64,000 nt of DNA from Alopecurus myosuroides. Lineage: Eukaryota; Streptophyta; Magnoliopsida; Poales; Poaceae. Shown piece by piece: positions 55,970 through 64,000 of the stretch (positions within the stretch are counted from its first letter, which is position 1; every line of letters begins with the position of its first letter). Location of the stretch: contig CM054063.1 in assembly GCA_028641055.1 (NCBI GenBank), forward strand, positions 42,789,304-42,853,303. The letters run 5' to 3'. The position numbers and the translations under genes were made by a program. The notes under the pieces are model-generated. The model had not been told where the DNA came from, did not search any database, and saw only the letters and a list, made by a program, of their open reading frames with translations.

Positions 55970-57095
55970 CATGAATCCTTTTGGCGAGCAGAGCTCCAGC
56001 CATAGCACCTGGCCCGTGACTCTATGCATCTACAACCTTCCTCCTTGGTTGTGCATGAAGCGGAAGTTCATTATGATGTCAGTGCTCATCCAAGGTCCGA
56101 AGCAACCCGGCAACGACATCGATGTGTACCTAAGGTCATTAGTTGATGAACTTTTACAGTTGTGGGGCAGACCTGGTGTACCTGTGTTGGATGAGCACAA
56201 AGAAGAGGAATTTGACTTACGAGCGTTGCTTTTTGTAACCATCAACGATTGGCCTGCTCTCAGTAACCTTTTAGGACAGTCAAATAAGGGATACAAAGCA
56301 TGCACGCACTGCTTACATGAGACTGAAAGTGTATTTTTGGATAATTGTAGGAAGAACATGTACATGGGTCATCGTCGATTTCTTCCCCAAAATCATAACG
56401 TAAGAAAGAAAGGCAAGCATTTCAACGGCAAGGCAGATCACCGGCCGAAGCCTGCGGAACGTACTGGAGCTGAGATATTTGATATGGTCAAGGATTTGAA
56501 AGTCATCTTTGGAAAGGGTGCTGGCGGACAATCAGTTCCGCTGGGAGTTGACGGGCACGTACCCATGTGGAAAAATAAATCGATATTTTGGGAGCTACAG
56601 TATTGGAAAGTCCTAGATGTCCGCTCTGCAATCGACGTGATGCATGTTACGAAGAATATTTGCGTGAACCTGCTAAGCTTCTTGGGCGTGTATGGGAAGA
56701 CAAATGATACAAAGGAAGCACGGCAGGACCAGCAACTTTTGAAAGACCCAGATGACCGGCATCCGGAATGGTTTCAAGGTCGTGCCAGCTACGCTCTTAC
56801 CAAAGAAGAGAAGGTCATTTTTTTTGAATGCCTGAGCAGTATGAAGGTCCCGTCTGGCTTCTCGTCGAATATAAGAGGAATAATAAACATGGCGGACAAA
56901 AAGTTCCAAAACTTGAAGTCTCACGACTGCCACGTGATTATGACGCAATTGCTTCCGATTGCTTTGAGGGGGCTCCTACCGGAAAATGTTCGAGTAGCCA
57001 TTGTGAAGCTATGTGCATTACTCAATGCATTCTCTCAGAAGGTAATAAGTCCAGAAGATCTACCACGGTTACAGAACGATGTGGTCCAATGTCTT
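55970..57095 (+). pseudogene. tnp2: CACTA-3 tnp2 transposase, central part
   Basis: The frame continues from 41169: GMNPFGEQSSSHSTWPVTL, then YNLPPWLCMKRKFIMMSVLI and GPKQPGNDIDVYL are the core of the tnp2 transposase-21 domain. LLGQSNKGYKACTHCLHET is the zinc-binding-like insert. DVRSAIDVMHVTKNICVNLL carries the probable second catalytic Asp. The frame is open for about 375 codons without lesions to VVQCL, where the B2 LTR begins. The frame through the A2 LTR boundary at 55908-55969 is fortuitous. The rest of the gene lies right of the window. It is clearly split, so it is inactive in this copy. Confidence 0.92.
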
Positions 57096-57560
57096 TGATG
57101 GAGAGATGATAACCCGGTAGCCTAACGCCAAGGTGTAACTCGGCCCAAAGGGAGCTGCGCAAGACCCGGCCTAGGTAAAGGAAGTTTCTAGAAGGCCCAA
57201 GAATATAGGTCTCGTAACCCGGATTGTGGGTTCCGATAAGGAAACTTAGGGTTTGTAAGAGTAGGACTCCGAGTATGCCTTGGAAAGGAAGCCAGGGGTC
57301 CGGATATTATATAAGCCGGCCCCTAGGGTTAGATTAGACACGAGACACGAGTTAACGAGTTTTACTAGCTATTCGAATATCTTTGTAACACGAGAGTTGA
57401 GATAGTATATTTAGATCGGAGACTCGGAGACTTGATTGCCGGATACCAGATCGCCTATCACCATGATTTCCCTTGAGCTAAACCCTCTCCCAAACACCAG
57501 AGTCGAATTGCCCCAAGACAAGTTACCCCTGGTAACGTCTGCCGTGATTATCCCACGATA
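57096..57560 (+). repeat. 5' LTR of B2
   Basis: It starts TGATGGAGAGATGATAACCC and ends ATTATCCCACGATA, where B1 ends CACGACA, so the terminal CA is mutated. Its 465 bp fit B1. TATATAAG at 57308-57315 is a plausible TATA box, and CTTTGTAACACGAGAG downstream lies in the likely leader. Confidence 0.88.
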
Positions 57561-57561
57561 G

Positions 57562-58170
57562 TTGGCACCCACCGTGGGGCCTACGTCCAAGGGTGTTTAC
57601 ATCACGGGAGAAGCTCGGGAGAATATGAAGAACCTCGTCGTCGGCAAGATCTACACCAACCACGACGGAGAAAAGATGGTGGACGATTTTGGCTGGGGGC
57701 CAGAGTCGAATCTGCTCGAATCCGGATCTGTCGTCACAATCGGCCGGGTCAACGTCTTCATCGGCATGGTACGTACGTCTGGATCAACCCCTGACGATTT
57801 TGGATTTGATTCTGTGTCAGGAGAGGCCACCTGTGTTCAGTTGGATGGAGAAGAATCGGTCGGGACAGTAGATCCGATAGAAGAGCCCACCACGAAGAGG
57901 GAACAGCCGGAGGAGCCGGCATGGACCCCGCGTGGCCGGGTCATGAGAGAAGATGATACCGAGTCTATCTTGCACCTGCTAGAGGATCGGTACGAGGAGG
58001 ATAGCTGTGATGAGGAGGAGTATGAGTCTTCACCAAGCATCGTGCGCCAGGTCGCGGTCTACACGTCCCCTGCAACCAATCTCAATCAGGGGGACGTGAC
58101 TACGGCCACGGTCGGAGCAGCGCGAGCATTGGCCCAGAACAAAACCCGGCTCACAGAAATCCGGTTCTGA
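57562..58170 (+). pseudogene. B2 5' gag-region ORF
   Basis: This open frame begins in the primer-binding region, with its first ATG at 57625. It shares VFIGMVRTSGSTPDDFGFDS and ESILHLLEDRYEED with the B1 fragment at 5117-5674. It is acidic and rich in Glu and Asp, with no recognised domain. It ends with a TGA at 58168-58170; coding resumes in another frame from about 58224. It is probably the N-terminal part of a longer gag. Confidence 0.75.
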
Positions 58171-58223
58171 CCCGAGTTGACGGAGAGTCGGCTTCAGTAA
58201 CGAGCCGAGCAGCGGATAGCGAG

Positions 58224-59920
58224 TTGCAGGCGAATATGTTTGGGTTTATGACGCACAGGACGCCGGGGGCGGGTCCCTCGAATCCACAACACCCGGCCCT
58301 ATTCAATAACAACATGATCCTGGATCCCACAGTGCTAGCTACGGTGATAACCCCGGAGAACGCGGCGGCGCGCGCTAGGGATCTGGATGTAGCCCGTCGT
58401 GCATTGGAGCAACAGAGGAGAGATGTGGAAGCACAAAAGCAAGGGATAGCCACACGCCGGCGTGAGCTGGATGCACTGGAGAACCGGCTCTGGGTTGAGA
58501 CAACGAGGGCGCATCAAAGGTACCAGACTAGATTACCGGCAACAGGTGGAGTCTTAAATCCGGCCGCACTATTTATCACACCCCAGGATCAACCAATCCC
58601 GGCTGTGAATCAAGAAACTGTACATCAGCCTGCAACTGGAGGAGGACAGCCGGCAAACGTGCAAGCCGGGTTACCCAAATTGCAGACAGGGATTGCTGTT
58701 GGCAACACAGCGCCACCACCACCACCATCACGGTTTCGTACGCCACCAGGTCACTTCAACAACCCCATGGATAATGTGTACGCAACAACCCGTAAGAGAG
58801 TCATCCCACGCGGAGGAGACCCGGCGGGCGATAGATCTATTGCGCACAGCAGTGGCACATCAAGTTAATTACCCGGATAATAGGAGTGGAATGCATGGGA
58901 CGCCATATATCAGCCGGCAACATGGCAATACCGGCAATATTCAAACGAGTTCAGTGCGACGGAGGGCAGAGCAGCAGCAAATGTCGCCTCCTCCCCGCGT
59001 TCAGGCAGCACCAACAGCATCAGCAGCACAAGCTATCGTGGATAGTTCCAGAGCCAGGCGAGCCGCGGCCGGGTCTGCGGTGCACGGACCAGCAGCAGCA
59101 CCACGTCCAGCCATACCCCCCGCAGGATCGCATGTTTCCCGAGTAAGGCCAGTACCAACTAATCTCGCTGGGCCCAAGTGTCTGTCGGATAACATCAGGG
59201 CTGAGCCTTACCTGGATAAATTCAAGGAACCGGGTAAAGTAGTGAATTATGAGCCGACTATGGATCTAGAAACATGGTTGAGCAGCTATGAGATGGCTAT
59301 GTCGATTCGCAACGCATCTGAAAATCTTCAAGCCAAGTTCATGTACTTAATGATGTTAGAGGGAGCAACAAAATTATGGTTCAACAACCTACCAGAAGGA
59401 TCCATCAAATCATGGGATGAACTGAAAACGGCGTTTATCAAGAACTTTTATGGGACATGCAGGAAGTTATTTACTATTGATGATCTAGAACGGTGTGTGC
59501 AAAAGAAGGGAGAATCGGCGCGCAGCTGGGTGCGCCGGGTTATGGAGATACTTCACTCATCCACGGACATTCAGCCAAAGGATGCGTTACAATCTATGGC
59601 AAAGACGTGCAAGTATATACCTTTAGTGCAAAAGCTAACTCGCATGAAATCAAGTCGGAACGCTTCAGAGGTTACGATGGGAGAGCTAATGGATGCATGC
59701 AACAAGCACACTGCAAAGGATACCACAGAAGAGGACGTTGATGACAAGAAAGCATAAGCAAACACGAGCAATAATGGAAGAGCCGACAATGGGTCTGCGC
59801 CGGGTAACAATGGAGGTAACAATGGAAGCAACCAGAACAAGCGCCCGTTCGAGAGAAATTCCGAGTTTGACGCCAGCACAGAAGCCGGGTCTTCAAGACC
59901 TAGAGCCGAAGGAAATTTTA
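58224..59920 (+). pseudogene. B2 gag, frameshifted
   Basis: Frame 3 (58224-58868) encodes a probable coiled coil, DVARRALEQQRRDVEAQKQ, then a Pro/Gly-rich linker. Near 58800 coding passes to frame 1 and runs to a TAA at 59755. That stretch has the retrotransposon gag core: ETWLSSYEMAMSIRN, LEGATKLWFNNLP, SWDELKTAFIKNFYG and GESARSWVRRVMEIL. Frame-1 text resumes after the stop (PFERNSEFDAST) to about 59920, before frame 2 takes over. Gag builds the particle. These lesions make it non-functional. Confidence 0.85.
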
Positions 59921-61930
59921 AATGGAGGAAATCATAACGGAGGAAACTACCAGGGGCCACCGAGGCCGGGTAACAACTGGGATATCTTCAGAATGACGTG
60001 CCCGAAGCACAGCAGGAACGGAAGGCCGGCTAACCACTCATTGGAGCAATGTGCGGATTTACAGAGATGGAAGAACGAGGAAGTAAACAAGGCTATGCGA
60101 GGTGCAGGCCGGGGAGGAGGACCGGGTCCGGGTGGAAACCCGGGCAACGGCCCACCCCCAGCAGGCAACCCCGGAGTTGGGAATCCAGGTAATAACCAGG
60201 GAGGAGCTGGAGGTTTCCAAGCTAACCCCAAGCAGTTGGGACAATATCACGTACACACTACAGGAATATCCAACAAGGATAAAAAGATACTCAAACAAGC
60301 AGTGAATGTGGTCAATTCAGCTGTTCCAAGATACCTGAGATGGTCAGATCAAAAGGTGACATGGAGCAGAAGAGATCACCCGGACACAATAGAACATCCG
60401 GGTGTGCTAGCATTGGTGGTTGCGCCGCAAGTCAATGGTTATGAGCTGAAGCAGGTCTTAATGGACGGTGGAAGTAGCATCAACATCTTATATTGGGAAA
60501 CTTTCTTACGCATGGGTCTCAAGGAGTCTCAGCTACAGAAAAGCTCAACAGTGTTTCACGGGATTCTGCCGAGTCACTCGGCGTGCCCCGAGGGAAAGAT
60601 CAGTTTGGAGGTCGCGTTTGGAGAATCAAAGGATAATTTCCGGGTTGAATGGCTCACGTTCGAGGTGGTAAAGTTGCGCAACCCCTATCACGCGCTATTT
60701 GGAAGGCCGTCTTACGCTAAGTTCATGGCCAGGCCGTGTTACGTATACCTACAGCTAAAGGTTCCGGGTCCTAAGCAAACCATTACTATACATGGAAACC
60801 GGATTATAGCGGCTGAGTGTGACGAAGGAGACACGGCAATGGCGGAACAGGCCTGCAGGAAGGAAGAACTCAAGTATTACCGGTCTCAAGTAGACCCGGA
60901 TGACAGAACAGCGTTGAAGAGGCCGAACACTGAGGATGAGATAGCAAAATTCAAAGCAGCACAAGATACCAAGATGGTGGCCTTTGTCGAAGGTGATCCC
61001 TCTAAGCAATTTGCTATAGGATCTAACCTGGACAATGAGCAGGAAAAAGCACTCATGGAGTTTATTTGTTCGAATCAAGATGTGTTTGCTTGGACGCCTA
61101 GCGATATGCCGGGTATCCCCACGGAGTTAGCAGAGCATAGCTTGCATGTTGATCCCAAATCTAGGCCCGTGAAGCAGGGCCTGAGGAAGATGAATGAGGA
61201 AAGAAGAAAAGCTATAGGAGAAGAAATTGCTCGGCTATTGACTGTCGGCTTCATCATGGAAGTATTTCACCCGGATTGGCTGGAAAATCCGGTTCTCGTG
61301 ATGAAAAAGAGTAATGAGTGGAGGATGTGCATAGATTATACGAGTCTCAACAAGCATTGCCCAAAGGATCCGTTTGCCCTTCCAAGGATAGATCAGATCA
61401 TAGATGTAGTGGCTGGAAGTGGCCTATTATGTTTCCTGGATGCGTATTCCGGGTATCATCAGATCAAGCTCAAGAAGGAAGATTGGGAGAAGACATCGTT
61501 CATAACCCCTTTTGGGGCCTTTTGTTACAAAACCATGACTTTTGGATTGAAGAACGCTAGCGCAACTTATCAGCGGTGCATTCAGAAATGCTTCGAGGAC
61601 CAAATTGGACGCAATGTTCATGCTTATGTGGATGATGTGGTGATCAAGACCAGGAAAGCAGAAACATTCATTGATGACCTAAAGGAAACATTCAAGAATC
61701 TGAGAAGATATCAGATGAAACTTAACCCTACAAAGTGTGTGTTCGGAGTTCCAGCAGGAAAATTGCTCGGGTTCATCGTTTCCGAGAGAGGAATTGAGGC
61801 AAACCCAGACAAAATCAAAGCTATCCAGAGTCTGAAAAAGCCGGAAAACCTGAAGCATGTCCAGAAGCTTTATATCCAGACTCGGAGAGAAGGCGATACC
61901 CTTATACCGGCTCTTGAGGAAATCCGATAA
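59921..61930 (+). pseudogene. B2 gag tail, protease-like and reverse transcriptase
   Basis: The frame-2 segment (open from 59693) has a CPKH...C knuckle-like stretch and a Gly/Pro/Asn-rich tail. A protease-like MDGGSSINILY follows at about 60461, where Asp-Gly-Gly replaces the usual Asp-Thr/Ser-Gly, as is common in this group. Reverse transcriptase text includes WRMCIDYTSLNKHCPKDPFA, FLDAYSGYHQI, FGLKNASATYQR and the active site AYVDDVV near 61621-61641. It ends at ENLKHVQKL, where a frame change near 61870 leads to a stop at 61930. The RNase H region resumes in frame 3. Confidence 0.88.
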
Positions 61931-62786
61931 ATGCGTTTGGGACCAAGAGGCGGATGAGGTGTTCGAGGCACTAAAAAAGCAGTTATCTGAGGCACCAGTT
62001 TTAGCAGACCCGGGTCCTAAAGAACCCATGCTACTGTACGTTGCGGCCGGACCCCGAGCAGTTAGCGCTGTGGTTGTTGTTTAGCGCAAGGAAGATGGGA
62101 AAGATCACCCGGTTCAGAGGCCGGTTTATTACGTCAGCCAGGTATTATCATAAGCAAAACAGCGCTACCCACATTGGCAGAAGCTGGTTTTCGGGGTCTT
62201 CATGGCTAGACGGAAATTGAAGCCATATTTTCAGGAACACCCCATAACGGTGGTTAGCTCCATACCAATGTCGGATATCATCAGAAACTCGGACGCAACA
62301 GGTAGAATAGCCAAGTGGGCGATCGAGATGGGGGATTATCACATCAACTACGAGCCCAGGTCAGCGATCAAATCTCAAGCTCTAGTTGATTTCATTAACG
62401 ATTGGACTCACACAGGCATGCCCACAATCACACCATGTTCCGAGTCTTGGATAATGCACTTTGATGGTTCCAAGCAATATGAGGGATCAGGAGCTGGAGT
62501 GGTGCTCACATCACCCAAAGGAGACAAGTTGAGCTACGTGTTGCAGATTCACTTTGATTGTTCCAACAACATGGCCGAGTATGAGGCATTATTGCACGGA
62601 CTGAAGGTAGCCAAGGAGATGAACATCAAGAGGATACGATGCTATGGAGATTCGGACCTCGTGGTACAACAGGTCTCGGGAACTTGGGATAGAAAAGATG
62701 CAACTATGGCAGCATACCGCAGAGAGGTGGACAGGGTTGCCAGGTGTTTTTCCGGGTATGAGGTGGAACATATAGATAGAAGATAA
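61857..62786 (+). pseudogene. B2 RNase H and additional Tat-type RNase H
   Basis: Frame 3 starts SRSFISRLGEKAIPLYRLLR and PMLLYVAAGPRAVSAVVVV (the ordinary RNase H, degraded; Tyr-Val replaces the usual Asp position). Stops are a TAG at 62082-62084 and a TAA near 62150. From 62202 it reads ITVVSSIPMSDIIRN and then the second RNase H: HFDGSKQYEGSGAGVVL, NNMAEYEALLHGL and CYGDSDLVVQQVSG. These hold the expected Asp, Glu and Asp, followed by YEVEHIDRR and a TAA at 62784. The second domain looks chemically intact. Confidence 0.85.
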
Positions 62787-64000
62787 AACGAGGCAGCAGA
62801 TGCACTCGCCAGACTCGGCTCGCGCAGAGAGCTGGTTCCACCCAATGTGTTCCTGGATGAGCTATGGCGGCCATCAGTTAAAACCGAGTCTGAGGAAGAG
62901 GTGGCTAACCAAGACCCGGATTTGGAGCTCGTGGCCACAGTACGTGTTGTTCCCGAGTGGACAGAGCCGTTTCTAGCCTACCTATCACGGGGCGAGTTAC
63001 CACAACAGGAAGTATTAGCAAGAAAAATTCTGAGGCGAGCAAAGGGCTATTCTATCATCAATGGGGAGCTGTACAAAAGAAGTGCAGCAGGAGTCTTTTT
63101 ACGCTGTGTAGCACCAGAAGAGGGCCAGCAGATCTTGAAGGAGATCCACGAAGGCGATTGTGGGCATCATATATCCACAAGTTCCCTTGTGGCCAAAGCC
63201 TATCGACACGGTTTCTTCTGGCTCACGGCCCTAGCAGACGCGGAGCGCTTGGTGGCAAGGTGTGACGGATGTCAAAGGTACGATCGCCAAACCCATGTGC
63301 GGGCTATGGAATTGCGGACTACACCGTTAACCTGGCCGTTTGCTGTTTGGGGTATGGATATGGTTGGCCCCTTTCACATGTCACCTTGCAAAAAGACACA
63401 TCTCTTGGTGGCTGTTGATAAGTTTACCAACTGGGTTGAAGTTATGCCAGTTACCAATTGTGAAGTAGTTACGGCAGTCAAAATCCTGAAAAGGATTATC
63501 TATCGGTTTGGGTATCCTCACAGCATAATAATGGACAATGGAACAAACATGTCCCTGGGAGAGATGGAGAAATTCTGTGGTAACAACGGAATCTGTCTTG
63601 ACATAGCTTCCGTAGCCCACCCACAGGCCAATGGACAAGTGGAGAGGGCAAATCAGGAGTTACTTCGTGGATTAAAACCACGACTGCGAGTCCCATGCAT
63701 CAGAGCTGTCGGCGCGTGGGTGGAGGAGTTACCTTCAGTGGTTTGGGGAATCAACACCACACCTAACAGATCTACTCAGATGACACCGTTTTTTATGGTT
63801 TATGGTGCAGAATCAGTATTGCCGAGTGACATTATTCATGATTCGCCTCGAGTGTCGGCTTACATCGAGGTGGAGAACGATAAGACCCGGCAGGACGCCG
63901 TGGATATGCTGGAAGAGCACAGGGAACAAGCTTTGGAGAGATCAGCCATATACCAGCAGGATCTGAGGAGATACCATAGTCGGAGAGTCAAAACCCGGGT
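62787..64000 (+). pseudogene. B2 integrase region, open to the window edge
   Basis: Frame 3 is open from 62787 to the end of the window: NEAADALARLGSRRELVPP, then YSIINGELYKRSAAGVFL. The HHCC zinc domain is HEGDCGHHISTSSLVAKAYR with CDGCQRY. The catalytic core has WGMDMVGPF (Asp), IIMDNGTN (Asp) and GQVERANQE (Glu). The tail includes NTTPNRSTQMTPFFMVYGAE and runs to KTR at 64000. No stop is seen in this piece. It is separated from the upstream RNase H by one TAA, so the polyprotein is broken. Confidence 0.88.

Larger units (their letters stand above)
39557..64000 (+). mobile_element. CACTA-3 transposon, 5' part, heavily nested
   Basis: It begins CACTCCCAGGTAGAAAATAGG inside CACTA-2 exon 1. 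The subterminal region (39600-39840) has repeated TTTAGTCGCGG, TTTAGTCCCGGTTGGCC and AACCGGGACTAAAGG blocks. A tnp2 gene follows from 40115. A2 (41170-55969) and B2 (from 57096) are inserted in tnp2, so CACTA-3 continues past the window. The flanking triplet at the left is GCG; its partner is not visible. The exact first base is uncertain by a few bases because the terminus differs slightly from CACTGGTAG. Confidence 0.8.
57096..64000 (+). mobile_element. B2: Tat-like Ty3/gypsy element, 5' part
   Basis: The LTR at 57096-57560 is followed by TTGGCACCCACCGTGGGG and gag and pol modules in the order protease-like, reverse transcriptase, RNase H, additional RNase H, integrase. The additional RNase H with DGS, AEYEAL and GDSDL motifs is a known hallmark of the Tat group. 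B1 at 5117-10912 is the same family. GTCTT (57091-57095) is the presumed left copy of the target duplication. Several stops and frame changes show decay. The element continues past 64000. Confidence 0.9.

Noticed and set aside
1..64000. Intact host gene or integrated pararetrovirus
   Set aside because: Every long coding frame is assigned to CACTA, LTR or LINE proteins. No movement protein, coat protein or pararetroviral order was seen.

Overview
The window looks like intergenic DNA from a large grass genome, most probably a Triticeae species such as wheat, barley, rye or Aegilops. It holds BARE/Angela-like copia LTRs, CACTA elements with subterminal blocks of the TTTAGTCCCGGTT type, very long chromovirus LTRs and a Triticeae-style Helitron. 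I found no intact host gene. Almost every base falls in a nested transposable element, and one element is intact and very young. The species assignment is inference from element style, not a database match.

Layout, left to right. Positions 1-10912 hold a Tat-like Ty3/gypsy element on the minus strand (family B, copy B1). It is split by two plus-strand copies of a long-LTR chromovirus (family A): an LTR with a deleted pol relic (A1, 1-5116) and a solo LTR (5714-10470) with a perfect GTAAC target duplication. B1 sits in the second gene of a CACTA element (CACTA-1, 10913-23132, plus strand). CACTA-1 codes for a Ptta/En-Spm-type protein continuing by splicing into a Ulp1-like cysteine protease, now broken by stops and a frameshift. 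A minus-strand copia element (12909-21320) and a 375-bp TIR element (21365-21739) lie inside one of its introns.

Positions 23133-35044 are older and more scrambled. They hold a GC-rich gene-like fragment, about seven copies of a 674-bp tandem repeat (24190-28790), the right end of another CACTA family (CACTA-4, ending 30036), a LINE ORF1 C-terminal half with an endonuclease domain, a copia protease fragment fused to an unknown coding fragment, a LINE ORF1 N-terminal half, and the left end of CACTA-4 (from 33469). The two ORF1 halves are in circularly permuted order around a CACTA-4 insertion with matching CTC duplications.

Positions 35045-39556 are CACTA-2, a minus-strand relative of CACTA-1 with a better preserved protease. 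One intron carries a 2.2-kb Helitron (35969-38171), and CACTA-1 preserves the empty site. CACTA-3 (39557 to beyond the window, plus strand) is inserted in CACTA-2. Its tnp2 transposase gene is interrupted first by A2 (41170-55969), a complete minus-strand chromovirus with 4.48-kb LTRs, an uninterrupted 1462-codon gag-pol and an extra upstream ORF, and then by B2 (57096 to the window end), a decayed Tat-like element with an additional RNase H domain.

The genes do not form a pathway. Each element carries its own mobility functions: DDE transposase plus Ptta-like protein and Ulp1-like protease in the CACTAs; gag, protease, reverse transcriptase, RNase H and integrase in the LTR elements; ORF1 and endonuclease in the LINE. 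Most interesting are the permuted LINE/CACTA block, a phase-consistent candidate spliced reading frame inside the family-A LTRs, tRNA-like promoter boxes in those LTRs, the extra ORF of A2, and the paralogous empty sites that date and prove several insertions.
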